Notes under the pieces: generated by a model
The model's database searches: none
Told to the model about the DNA's origin: nothing
What the model saw: only the letters and a program-made list of their open reading frames with translations
In this document: positions 25,619 through 34,734 of the stretch, one piece after another
Layout: every line of letters starts with the position of its first letter
Numbering within the stretch: position 1 is the stretch's first letter
Translations under genes and position numbers: made by a program
NCBI RefSeq assembly: GCF_001420595.1
Contig: NZ_LJIX01000006.1
Coordinates: 4,554,857 to 4,618,856, forward strand
Direction of reading: 5' to 3'
Source: Cytobacillus solani
GTDB taxonomy: Bacteria; Bacillota; Bacilli; Bacillales; Cytobacillaceae
Length of the DNA: 64,000 nt

Positions 25619-26728
25619 CTATCTATAGACCTTAGCATCTATTAGATACTTATCGACTTTCCCCTGAACGAGTGAATACCCAATGCCAGCCTCTTTTGGA
25701 ACGGCTACTGTTCCTGGTTTGCTTAGGGTTACTTCTGGCTCAACAATGTCTTCGGCCCAATATCTTTTAGAGGCGGATGTATCTCCTGGAATGATGAAGT
25801 TTGATAAGGAAGCAATAGCGATATTATGTGCTCGTCCTACTCCAGCCTCCAGCATTCCACCGCACCATACCGGTATACCATGTGATTGACAAAGGTCATG
25901 AATTTTCTTCGCTTCCGTAAGTCCGCCTACACGGCCAACTTTAATATTAATGATTTTACAGCTGCCAAGCTCAATTGCTTTTCTGGCATCCTCTACAGAA
26001 TGGATACTCTCATCTAAACAAATCGGGGTTTGTAATTCCCTTTGTAGTTTGGCATGATCGACAATATCATCATGTGCAAGCGGCTGTTCAATCATGATGA
26101 GTCCATACTGATCTAATTCTTTTAACGTATCGATGTCATCGAGTGTATAAGCAGAGTTGGCATCAGCCATTAAAGGGACTTCATAGCCAAAAGTCTCTCG
26201 GATCGCTTTGATCCTGTCAACATCGATACCAGGCTTAATTTTCACTTTAATCTTCTTATAGCCCTCCGCTAAAAAGCCTTCCACCTTCTTTAATAGCCCT
26301 TCCACCGTTGGCTCTATTCCAATACTAACGCCTACTTCGATTTCTTCTTTTTCCCCTCCGAGTGCTTTTGAGAGGGAAATCCCATTTTGTTTGGCGTATA
26401 AATCCCACAGAGCACCCTCAATCGCTGACTTGGCCATGTTATTTCTGCGGATCCAAGAAAACAACTTCGAAAAATCAGCAGGGGATTCGAGCTCTGCCTT
26501 TAAAATCTGAGGAATGATAAACTGTTCTGCCACATGCCAGACTGTATCAATGGTCTCCTCATTATAAGCAGGCGACTCCATTGCAACACTTTCTGCATAT
26601 CCAACATGGCCATCCCCATAAACACTTACAAGAATATATTCCTTTTCTGTCTCCGTCCCAAAGCTTGTTTCAAACGGGGACAGCAGGGGCATCTTTAAAC
26701 GTTCTAATTTCACCTTATCAATTTTCAT
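25619..26728 (-). CDS. N-succinylamino-acid racemase / o-succinylbenzoate synthase-type enolase
   Basis: Enolase-superfamily TIM barrel, 369 residues. Catalytic lysines K163 (KVKIK) and K263 (INIKVG) and metal ligands D189 (MADAN), E214 (IEQP) and D239 (CLDES) fall at the same numbers as in the Amycolatopsis NSAR/OSBS enzyme, and the tail PGDTSASKRYWAED is typical of that group. With the adjacent M20 hydrolase and a peptide transporter it probably racemises N-acyl amino acids. No menaquinone gene is nearby, which argues against a MenC role. Confidence 0.82.
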   Translation of the reverse strand: MKIDKVKLERLKMPLLSPFETSFGTETEKEYILVSVYGDGHVGYAESVAMESPAYNEETIDTVWHVAEQFIIPQILKAELESPADFSKLFSWIRRNNMAKSAIEGALWDLYAKQNGISLSKALGGEKEEIEVGVSIGIEPTVEGLLKKVEGFLAEGYKKIKVKIKPGIDVDRIKAIRETFGYEVPLMADANSAYTLDDIDTLKELDQYGLIMIEQPLAHDDIVDHAKLQRELQTPICLDESIHSVEDARKAIELGSCKIINIKVGRVGGLTEAKKIHDLCQSHGIPVWCGGMLEAGVGRAHNIAIASLSNFIIPGDTSASKRYWAEDIVEPEVTLSKPGTVAVPKEAGIGYSLVQGKVDKYLIDAKVYR

Positions 26729-26766
26729 AATGAATCCTCCTTGTGTGCTATGAATCTACTGTATTT

Positions 26767-27918
26767 TTAGTTACCTTTTAATCCCAAACCATTTTTTTCA
26801 AAAGTTTTAAGTAAGGATCGGGTTAAAATTTCTATTCCAGTCAATAATGCTTCGCGATCAAAGGTCATATGGGGATGATGCAATCCTGGCTTCAAACCAC
26901 AGCCAAGTCCGAGCATTGTTGCTTTCACTTCAGGACGCTTTACACTGTAAAAGTGAAAATCCTCCCCGCCAGATGTGACACTAGGCGGAACTAAATTCTC
27001 TTCTCCGATGACTTCCTTAATTGCTTCAGCCATGATGGATTGGGCTTCCTCATTGACTTGAGCTGCTACGATTTCCCCCTCGGTCTTATATGTAATGCTA
27101 ACTTGGTAAAGGTCTGAAAGGTTCCCGATGATTTTCTCCAGCTTTTCCACTAGCTGTTCCATCACCTTATTAGACTGTGCGCGCAAGTCAAGACCAAACT
27201 GAGCGGAACCCGGGATAATATTGCCATTATCTCCACCAGCGATAAACTTGGTCATCTTGATCGAATAGGGAATCATCGGATCTAGATAAATCCCTTTCAT
27301 CTGCTCAACTAAAGCGGATCCAACCTCAATGGCATTCGCTCCTAAATGAGGACGGCCTCCATGACTGTCTTCCCCGATAATTTTACCTGTAATAAATTGC
27401 CCTGCCCCATGGACAATAGCTGGTGCGGCCTTCCCATTTGGAACCTCCAATTCCGGTCTCAAATGTACACCGAATAAGTAATCAACATCATCCATTACTT
27501 TTTTCTCAAGCATTTTTAATGCGCCATTCCCCTTTTCTTCAGCTGGCTGAAAGATAAATTTCACTTTGCCTGGAAGCTTAACATCCATTTTCTTCAGCAT
27601 CATCATGACACCCAATCCCATTGTCATGTGGGCATCATGTCCACAGGAATGATTTGCCTGCCAGATCCCGTCTACCTCCTGCCATAAGGAATCCATATCT
27701 GAACGAAGACCAACGGTAAAGTCTCCTTCTCCGATTTCCGCTACTACCCCTGTACAGTCTTCAAATGTAGTAACCTTACAGCCAAATGCTTCTAGCAAAT
27801 TAGCAAGATATTGAGTCGTTTTATATTCTTTCCAGCTAACCTCTGGATGTTGATGGAGATAATCAAAAATCTCATAGATTTGGACTTTCAGTTTGCTATT
27901 ATCTAAAGTTTCTAGCAT
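26767..27918 (-). CDS. M20-family amidohydrolase (N-acyl-amino-acid deacylase type)
   Basis: 383 residues. Metal-site motifs are SCGHDAHMT (Cys92) and PAEEKGNGA, the pattern of the M20D group that includes N-acyl-L-amino-acid amidohydrolases and hippurate hydrolases. The dimerisation domain motif HGGRPHLGANAI is present. It is 38 bases upstream of the racemase gene. Predicted to remove acyl groups from N-acyl amino acids in the cytoplasm. Peptidase activity is an alternative. Confidence 0.87.
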   Translation of the reverse strand: MLETLDNSKLKVQIYEIFDYLHQHPEVSWKEYKTTQYLANLLEAFGCKVTTFEDCTGVVAEIGEGDFTVGLRSDMDSLWQEVDGIWQANHSCGHDAHMTMGLGVMMMLKKMDVKLPGKVKFIFQPAEEKGNGALKMLEKKVMDDVDYLFGVHLRPELEVPNGKAAPAIVHGAGQFITGKIIGEDSHGGRPHLGANAIEVGSALVEQMKGIYLDPMIPYSIKMTKFIAGGDNGNIIPGSAQFGLDLRAQSNKVMEQLVEKLEKIIGNLSDLYQVSITYKTEGEIVAAQVNEEAQSIMAEAIKEVIGEENLVPPSVTSGGEDFHFYSVKRPEVKATMLGLGCGLKPGLHHPHMTFDREALLTGIEILTRSLLKTFEKNGLGLKGN

Positions 27919-27991
27919 GCTACTTCCTCCTTAGCTATGCTATTCTATTTTCTTTATTCATTTCAGAATCTTCCCTTGACCTGCCGTTGGC

Positions 27992-28978
27992 CTATTCATA
28001 AAGATGACATGCGACAGCATGGTTTGGTGCAACATCCCTTTTAACAGGGACATTCTTCTTACAAATCTCGGTTGCATGCTGACACCTAGTATGAAATACG
28101 CATCCTGATGGCGGATTAATCGGGGATGGCACTTCTCCTTTTAGTGTAATCCGCTCCCTCTTAATCGTTGGATTTGGCAGCGGAACAGCTGATAACAAAG
28201 CCTGTGTATACGGATGCAGCGGTTGAGCAAATAACTCATCTGTCGAGGCTTCCTCCACCATTTGCCCTAAATACATTACTCCTATACGATCGGCTATATG
28301 GCGAACCACACTTAAATCATGGGAAACAAACAGATACGCTAAATTAAATTCATCCTGAATTTCTTCCAAAAGATTCAGCACTTGTGACTGGATGGAAACA
28401 TCTAGTGCTGATACAGGCTCATCACAAATAATCAAACTCGGGTCAACCATCAATGCCCTCGCAATCCCAATTCGCTGTCTTTGACCACCTGAAAATTCAT
28501 GCGGATAGCGGAAATATTGCTCAGATTGGAAGCCAACCTTATTTAACATGTCCATCACTCGGTCCATCCTTTCTTGTTTACTGCCGATGCGATGGATTTT
28601 CAATGTTTCTTCTAAAATATGGCCAATTCTTTTTCTTGGATTAAGAGAAGAATAGGGATCCTGAAAGACCATTTGTAATTCCCGGCGCATATCTAGAAGC
28701 TTTCTTCCCTTAAGCTGATAAATATTCTCTCCTTTATATAGCGTTTCTCCTTCTGTAGGTTCAATCAAGCGCAGAACTGTTCGTCCAGTTGTACTTTTCC
28801 CGCACCCCGATTCACCTACTAAGCCATAGGTTTCTCCCTTTTTCATATGGAAAGAAACATCATTTACCGCTTGTACATGTCCTGTCACCTTGCCAAGTGA
28901 ATTCGTTACAGGGAAGTATTTTTTTAGATTTCTCACCTCTAAAAGTGGCTGTTCAATAGGAATCTGCTGCACTGACAT
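27992..28978 (-). CDS. Oligopeptide ABC ATPase, OppF/DppF type
   Basis: 328 residues from ATG 28978, chosen because GGAGGAGGG lies just upstream; a 62-residue in-frame extension inside the previous gene is unlike any ATPase N-terminus. Walker [11 protein letters not shown]-loop FQDPYSSLNPRKRIG, signature [11 protein letters not shown], Walker [11 protein letters not shown] and the CVFHTRCQ tail. Overlaps the OppD-type gene by 26 bases. Confidence 0.93.
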   Translation of the reverse strand: MSVQQIPIEQPLLEVRNLKKYFPVTNSLGKVTGHVQAVNDVSFHMKKGETYGLVGESGCGKSTTGRTVLRLIEPTEGETLYKGENIYQLKGRKLLDMRRELQMVFQDPYSSLNPRKRIGHILEETLKIHRIGSKQERMDRVMDMLNKVGFQSEQYFRYPHEFSGGQRQRIGIARALMVDPSLIICDEPVSALDVSIQSQVLNLLEEIQDEFNLAYLFVSHDLSVVRHIADRIGVMYLGQMVEEASTDELFAQPLHPYTQALLSAVPLPNPTIKRERITLKGEVPSPINPPSGCVFHTRCQHATEICKKNVPVKRDVAPNHAVACHLYE

Positions 28979-29975
28979 ATGGACCCTCCTCCCCCGCCTG
29001 GAATATTTCCTTGTAATGCCAGCACCTAACTTTACGGCTATGATCCGCCTGTGCAAGTTCAGGCATCTCTTCATGGCATTTTTCACTTGCAAATGCGCAT
29101 CGAGGAGCAAATCGGCAGCCTTTTGGAATTTGATGCAGCGTAGGAACCTTCCCTTCGATGACATGCAGTTTTTTAGAGCGATCCCCAGTTAATTGCGGGA
29201 TTGATTTAAGTAGCCCATCCGTATAGGGATGATAAGGGGAAGAAAACAATGATCGAACATCCGCTTCTTCAATGACTTGTCCTAAATACATCACAACTAC
29301 CTTTGTACAAACTTCTGCAACTACCCCTAAATCGTGCGTTATCATGACCGTACCCATGTTAAACTTCACTTTTAATTCATTTATCAAATCCAGAATTTGT
29401 GATTGTGTAGTGACATCCAGAGCTGTTGTTGGTTCATCAGCAATAAGCAGCTTGGGCTGGCAGGACAGAGCCATCGCGATCATTACCCGCTGTCTCATCC
29501 CGCCAGATAACTCGTGTGGGTATTCGTGAATTCTTTTCTCTGGTGAGGGAATGCCTGTTAACCTCAGCATTTCTGTTGCCTTTTCATAAGCCTCTTTCTT
29601 ATTTACATTCTGGTGAAGCATAATGGATTCTACAATCTGATTCCCCACTGTGTATACAGGATTTAAAGAGCTCATCGGATCCTGAAAGATCATCGAGATA
29701 TCATTTCCCCTTACAGACTGCATGTCATTAATAGTAGAGGTTAACAAATTCTTTCCTTTGTATAGGATTTCCCCTTCGTACTCTGTTGATTTCTCATCAA
29801 GCAAGCGAAGAATGGACTCTGCTGTTACACTCTTTCCGCACCCGGATTCCCCTACCACACCAACTGTTTCTCCAGCATACACAGTGAAGAATACCCCATC
29901 AACTGCAGTGACACGCCCACGCTCCGTATTGAAATGTGTTTTTAAATTTTTTACTTCCAAAAGTTTCGTTTCCAT
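28953..29975 (-). CDS. Oligopeptide ABC ATPase, OppD/DppD type
   Basis: 340 residues. Walker [11 protein letters not shown]-loop [15 protein letters not shown], signature LSGGMRQRV, Walker [10 protein letters not shown], tail CRFAPRCAFA. Partner of the following OppF-type protein. It follows the DppC permease gene by 22 bases. Confidence 0.94.
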   Translation of the reverse strand: METKLLEVKNLKTHFNTERGRVTAVDGVFFTVYAGETVGVVGESGCGKSVTAESILRLLDEKSTEYEGEILYKGKNLLTSTINDMQSVRGNDISMIFQDPMSSLNPVYTVGNQIVESIMLHQNVNKKEAYEKATEMLRLTGIPSPEKRIHEYPHELSGGMRQRVMIAMALSCQPKLLIADEPTTALDVTTQSQILDLINELKVKFNMGTVMITHDLGVVAEVCTKVVVMYLGQVIEEADVRSLFSSPYHPYTDGLLKSIPQLTGDRSKKLHVIEGKVPTLHQIPKGCRFAPRCAFASEKCHEEMPELAQADHSRKVRCWHYKEIFQAGEEGPYVSAADSY

Positions 29976-29997
29976 GATCGTTCCCCCTCCTCTCCCG

Positions 29998-30900
29998 TTA
30001 TTTTTTCGCTTTATTATTATGAGGGTCTAATAGGTCACGAAGACCATCCCCAAACAGGTTAAGACCAAATACAGTAAGCATGATGGCGATTCCAGGGAAA
30101 ACGGTCATCCACCACGCATTAAAAATAACCATTTTTCCATCATATAAAAGGTTCCCCCAGCTTGGGGCAGGCGCTGGGATTCCTGCACCTAGAAAACTCA
30201 AAGCAGCTTCCGTAATGATCGAATCTGCGAAGATAAATGTCGCTTGTACAACTAAAGGCGAAATGACATTCGGAGCGATATTCACCCAAATGATTCTTGT
30301 CGCTCCTGCCCCCTGTGCTTTTAATGCTTCGATATATGTTTGTTCTTTAATGACAAGTGCAGAGGAGCGGACCGTCCGAGCAACATATGGTGTAAACACG
30401 ATGCTTAGAGCAATAATGACATTCTCCACTCTCGGCCCTAAAGCAGCCATGATGGCAATCGCTAATAAAATGGCGGGAAAAGCCATGAGCCCATCGCATA
30501 GCCTCATTAAAATATTATCCAGCGAGCGATAGTATGCTGCATAAAGACCAATAATCATCCCTAGGATTGAAGTAATAATGGCAACGAAGAACCCTACGCC
30601 TATCGATACTTTCGCCCCATATGCAACCCGGCTGAATAAATCTCGTCCGTAATTATCTGTACCAAAAACATGTGCATCACTAGGCTCCAATAGCCGCTGC
30701 TTTGCCTCCAATTCATATGGATCATAAGAGGCAAGCAATGGACCGACAAAAGTGAATAACAAAATAATGACAATGATGACACTTCCAGTAACCGCTAGTT
30801 TATTGGAAAGGAAACGCCTTATTAGCAACTGCCTGCGTTCTTTCTTTATATGACTTTTCACTTGGGATAGTTCCTGTTCCCTCACCACTGTTGTTTGCAT
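29998..30900 (-). CDS. Oligopeptide ABC permease, DppC type
   Basis: 300 residues with a charged cytoplasmic N-terminal arm (HIKKERRQLL), the FGTDNYGRDLFSRVAYGAKVS motif and a QTYIEALKAQGAG EAA loop. Follows the DppB-type gene by 16 bases and forms the transport channel with it. Confidence 0.93.
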   Translation of the reverse strand: MQTTVVREQELSQVKSHIKKERRQLLIRRFLSNKLAVTGSVIIVIILLFTFVGPLLASYDPYELEAKQRLLEPSDAHVFGTDNYGRDLFSRVAYGAKVSIGVGFFVAIITSILGMIIGLYAAYYRSLDNILMRLCDGLMAFPAILLAIAIMAALGPRVENVIIALSIVFTPYVARTVRSSALVIKEQTYIEALKAQGAGATRIIWVNIAPNVISPLVVQATFIFADSIITEAALSFLGAGIPAPAPSWGNLLYDGKMVIFNAWWMTVFPGIAIMLTVFGLNLFGDGLRDLLDPHNNKAKK

Positions 30901-30916
30901 AATGAGCGCCTCCTTT

Positions 30917-31867
30917 CTATTTTCGATTTAGACGAACGCGTGGGTCTATCACCCCGTATAGCAAGTCAACAACAAGATTAATTAATACATAGCTAATCGC
31001 CACAAGAAGGATGGTCCCTTGAATAACAGCAAAATCACGCCGTTCAACAGAGTTAACAATTAACTGGCCGATGCCCGGAATATTGAAAACTGTTTCAACA
31101 ACCGCCGCTCCTGCTACCAGCGTTCCAAACGTTTGTCCGATGACTGTTAAAATTGGTATAAACGCATTTCTTAATGCATGCTTATAAATGATGATTTTTT
31201 CCTTTAAACCCTTTGAACGCGCTGTTTTTATGTAATTAGCGTTAAGGATATCGAGCATCGATGATCTTGTCATACGGGCAATAAGTGCAGCCTGCATGGC
31301 TCCTAAGGCAATCGCAGGCAGGATTAAATACCGTATATGCAGGAAAAAGCCAGCATCTAACGGTTTATAGCCTGCTACAGGCAGCCATCGCAATTGAACG
31401 GCAAAGAGGAGAATTAATAAAAGTCCTAATAAAAAACTTGGGACAGATATGCCGATTAGCGATCCACCCATAAACGTCTGGTCAATGATCGTGCCTCTTC
31501 TTTTTGCCGCTATAACACCAAATGGAATAGCGAGCACTACCGCAAGCAATTGTGCGAAAATCGCTAGAGACAGTGTTGGGCCTAAATGGGAGAAAAATGA
31601 TTGAAGCACAGGCTCGTTCATAAATATGGACCATCCAAAATCACCCTGCACGACTCCAGCAAGCCAACTCGTAAATTGCTGGTACAGAGGGAGGTTGAGG
31701 CCGAGCTCCTCGCGCAGCTCGGCTACCTCACGCGGACTCGCTTCCGGACCCAGCATAACCGAAGCCGGATCACCAGGAGTGATATGGATAATCAGAAACA
31801 CAACAACAGCTACTACAAAAAGCACTGGTATAAGCGATAATAGCCGTTTTAGAATATATCCTTTCAC
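30917..31867 (-). CDS. Oligopeptide ABC permease, DppB type
   Basis: 316 residues starting MKGYILKRLLSLIPVLF, with GDFGWSIFMNEPV and an EAA loop at NANYIKTARSKGL. Located 27 bases after the binding-protein gene. The GC-richer stretch around 31690-31760 is still in frame and carries the normal EASPREVAELREELG segment. Confidence 0.93.
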   Translation of the reverse strand: MKGYILKRLLSLIPVLFVVAVVVFLIIHITPGDPASVMLGPEASPREVAELREELGLNLPLYQQFTSWLAGVVQGDFGWSIFMNEPVLQSFFSHLGPTLSLAIFAQLLAVVLAIPFGVIAAKRRGTIIDQTFMGGSLIGISVPSFLLGLLLILLFAVQLRWLPVAGYKPLDAGFFLHIRYLILPAIALGAMQAALIARMTRSSMLDILNANYIKTARSKGLKEKIIIYKHALRNAFIPILTVIGQTFGTLVAGAAVVETVFNIPGIGQLIVNSVERRDFAVIQGTILLVAISYVLINLVVDLLYGVIDPRVRLNRK

Positions 31868-31894
31868 AGGTAACTCACCCCTCTATAAATCTAG

Positions 31895-33460
31895 TTACTT
31901 TTTCTGCACATTCCACAAGGTAACGCCTTGCAAGAAGCCCATCCCTTCGATGTTCGAACGAGTAGAAGTAATCGTTGTCTTATTGCCAAATTTAATCATT
32001 GGCAAGTAGTTGTAGAATTCCTCTTGAAGCTGTGCAAAATATTCTTGTGCTTCCTCTTGTGAAGAGGCTGTATTAATTTGATCTAGCAATTGATCCATTT
32101 CAGGACTATTCGTCCATCCCGGCCATTGATTAGCAGAATCTAAGAATACATATTTCGCAGGAATAGGCTCTGTCGGAAAGCCCGTTACGAAAATATCATA
32201 GGCTTTCTCATCTGCACGTCTTTGCAGGACTGTCGCCCAATCATAAACATCCAGCTTCGTTTTCATCCCTATTTTCTCAAGCTGCTGCTGAACGACAACG
32301 GCTGCATTGTAGTGATCCTCATAATCTCTACTTGCCAGAATGACAATCTCTTCTCCGTTATAGCCAGCTTCTTCTAATAATTGCTTTGCTTTCTCCGGAT
32401 CATTTTGGTTGTATTGATCCTTTCCCGCTTCGCTGTACCATTCAACTTGGTCTTTAATCATTAGACCATGTTCTAATTCATAGAAGTTTTCATTTGTAAA
32501 CGAAGCCATTAAAATTTCTTCTTCATCCAAAGCAGCATTCACAGCTTGACGTGCAATTACATCTGCAAAGAAGCCTGCCTTCTTATTAAATACCAATCCA
32601 TTAAATCCATTGTGGTCAATGTGGTTAACAACATCTTCATTCGCTTCCAATTGCTCCGCATTATCAAACGGGATCGCATTCGCAATGTCATATTCTCCTG
32701 TTTGAATCCCTGATAAACGAGTAGAAGCATCGGTTACAAATTGGAAATAGATATCATCAACAAAGCCTTCTTTTTTCCCAGCCAAGCCACTGCTTTCTGA
32801 ATCTAGCGATTGGTAATCTGAGAATTTTTCCAAATGAACATATTGATCAGTTTTCCATTCTACAAACTTATATGGGCCAGTCCCTATATACTCGGTAATG
32901 CCCTGTTCAGTAGCAGCTTCATTGATTTCCTTTGGCGTAATAATTGCTGCCTGGCCTGGATCAGCAAGCATCGCTAAGGCTGTAGACAAGGGCTGCTTCA
33001 TTTCTAAAACGACTGTTTTTTCACCTGAAGAAGAGAAGACTGCATCAGCAAAATACGATTTGCCAAGTGTTGTTGACTCCTTCCATCGGTTCATGGAGGC
33101 AACAACATCCTCAGGAAGCATCTCTTCCCCGTTATGAAATTTGATACCGTCTCTTAATTCAAAAGTAATTATCTTGCCATCCTCACTTACTTCATAAGAC
33201 TTTGCCAGCATCGGTTTCACTTCAAATTTTTGATTAACCGTTACCAACGTCTCATAGACATGTCTCATTACATCTCTTGTTGCTACAGCTGTCGTTAACA
33301 ACGGATCAAGTGTTGGGGGCTGTGCATTATAAGCAACCTGCAGTTCTCCTCCTACCGCAGCCTCCCCGCCTTTATCATCTGTCCCCGACTCCTCTGCAGA
33401 ACAAGCCATTAAGGTAAATGACAAAAGTAACATTAAACATAGTAAACTTATTTTCTTCAT
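31895..33460 (-). CDS. Peptide-binding lipoprotein (family 5 solute-binding protein)
   Basis: 521 residues, lipobox LMAC at about residues 17-20, then the family 5 signatures TLDPLLTTAVATRDV, GIKFHNGEEMLPEDVV and YIGTGPYKFVEW. First gene of the operon that ends in the racemase; divergent from an RpiR regulator gene. The ligand is unknown but may be an acylated or D-residue peptide, judging from the enzymes encoded with it. Confidence 0.93.
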   Translation of the reverse strand: MKKISLLCLMLLLSFTLMACSAEESGTDDKGGEAAVGGELQVAYNAQPPTLDPLLTTAVATRDVMRHVYETLVTVNQKFEVKPMLAKSYEVSEDGKIITFELRDGIKFHNGEEMLPEDVVASMNRWKESTTLGKSYFADAVFSSSGEKTVVLEMKQPLSTALAMLADPGQAAIITPKEINEAATEQGITEYIGTGPYKFVEWKTDQYVHLEKFSDYQSLDSESSGLAGKKEGFVDDIYFQFVTDASTRLSGIQTGEYDIANAIPFDNAEQLEANEDVVNHIDHNGFNGLVFNKKAGFFADVIARQAVNAALDEEEILMASFTNENFYELEHGLMIKDQVEWYSEAGKDQYNQNDPEKAKQLLEEAGYNGEEIVILASRDYEDHYNAAVVVQQQLEKIGMKTKLDVYDWATVLQRRADEKAYDIFVTGFPTEPIPAKYVFLDSANQWPGWTNSPEMDQLLDQINTASSQEEAQEYFAQLQEEFYNYLPMIKFGNKTTITSTRSNIEGMGFLQGVTLWNVQKK

Positions 33461-33764
33461 TTCTAGACCCCCTTATTGATATTCCATTTCTCTAACATCC
33501 AGTGACCAAATAAAGAAGAATATCACCCTTGACTCTTTAAAAATAAAGCCTATACTTCTAATTTGAACACTATGAAGTTTATACTTTGGACAAATTTATC
33601 ATATATTCTGTCAATTTGCAATAATTATTATTATTGAAATCTTGATTGCCAGTTATCCGTTGAAAATGGTAATGTAAAAGAAAAGCTCGATGTTTAAATA
33701 GGGCTCATACTATTAAAAGTCATCGTAAATGTAATTGATGAATCGTCCTGAAGGAGTCATTTAT
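33461..33764. other. Divergent promoter region between peptide operon and RpiR gene
   Basis: About 300 AT-rich bases with no ORF. The short palindrome-like stretch ACACTATGAAGTTTATAC (around 33567-33585) could be an operator. I could not assign convincing -35/-10 boxes in either direction. Confidence 0.4.
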
Positions 33765-34610
33765 ATGATCAACTTTAAAGAAAGAATAAAAAACAAGTAT
33801 TCTTCTTTATCAGCGGGAATGAAAAAAGTAGGGAAATATGTACTAGATAACCCACAAGCTCTCGCCATGAAATCAGCAAGTCAACTAGGACAAGAAGTTG
33901 GCGTAAGTGAGACAACCGTTATTCGGTTCTGTTACTCATTAGAGTATAGCGGCTATAGTGAACTGCAAAATGAGGTTCGAAGCTTTTTAATTTTCCAGAA
34001 GAGCAGCCTGCATGAATATCAAGCAGGGAAAGAGGAATTAGTCAATAAACCTAATTTTTTTGCACAGAACTTTCAGCAGCACCAAGCACATATTCAGGAA
34101 ATGAAAGAAAATATAAAGGAGGAGGACCTTCAGCTCGCGGTAGACAGAATTTATCAATCCAACAAGGTTTTAGTCACTGGCATGAGGACCTCCTTTGCCG
34201 TAGCTCATTGGCTTTCCTTTACACTTAATATTGTTCGTGGGAACTCCCAGCTTATTCAGCCGGGCATTGATGATATCAACCATTTAATCACAAAGCTCGA
34301 TAGCGAGAGCACGCTAATTGCTATTGCCTTTCACCGCTATACACCTTCCACTCTCAAGTTAGCAGAGGCAGCAAAAAAACAAGGGGCATTTGTCATCGGC
34401 ATTACGGACTCGGACCTTTCGCCGCTTTCGGAGCATTCAGATGTTCTATTCCCAATCGGCCTTTCGCCAAGGTCGACAATTGATTCAGCACCTGCTGTTT
34501 TCTCACTCGTTAATACCATTGTTGCAGGGGTATCCGTTATTGATATAGAAGAATTTAAAAAAAGAAGAGATAACTATGATAGATTTAATTCGGAGAACTT
34601 TTTTATTTGA
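33765..34610 (+). CDS. RpiR-family transcriptional regulator
   Basis: 281 residues: HTH_6 domain with ASQLGQEVGVSETTVIRFCYSLEYSGYSE (about residues 40-70) and a C-terminal SIS domain (KVLVTGMRTSFAVAHWLS, LIAIAFHRYTPSTLKLAEAAKKQGA). ATG 33765 is preferred because AAGGAG lies 8 bases upstream. Divergently transcribed from the racemase/M20 peptide operon, which it probably controls. Classical SIS ligands are phosphosugars; amino-sugar or muropeptide-derived ligands are possible. Confidence 0.9.
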   Translation: MINFKERIKNKYSSLSAGMKKVGKYVLDNPQALAMKSASQLGQEVGVSETTVIRFCYSLEYSGYSELQNEVRSFLIFQKSSLHEYQAGKEELVNKPNFFAQNFQQHQAHIQEMKENIKEEDLQLAVDRIYQSNKVLVTGMRTSFAVAHWLSFTLNIVRGNSQLIQPGIDDINHLITKLDSESTLIAIAFHRYTPSTLKLAEAAKKQGAFVIGITDSDLSPLSEHSDVLFPIGLSPRSTIDSAPAVFSLVNTIVAGVSVIDIEEFKKRRDNYDRFNSENFFI

Positions 34611-34650
34611 GACTAGTTTAGGATTACGTTAATATTTTTTAATAAAATTT

Positions 34651-34687
34651 AAAAAGGAGAGTGGTCTAGGGATCCACTCTCCTTTTC
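34651..34687. terminator. Bidirectional terminator
   Basis: AAAAGGAGAGTGG pairs with CCACTCTCCTTTT across a short loop, with A and T runs on either side. Lies between the convergent RpiR and discoidin-protein genes. Confidence 0.85.
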
Positions 34688-34734
34688 TGTTCCTTTAATT
34701 CTATTAACAGATCATTTTATGATTTAACGGAGCA

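Noticed and set aside
25619-26728. Menaquinone MenC gene
   Set aside because: Catalytic residues fit both functions, but no men gene is nearby and the M20 and peptide transporter context favours racemase.
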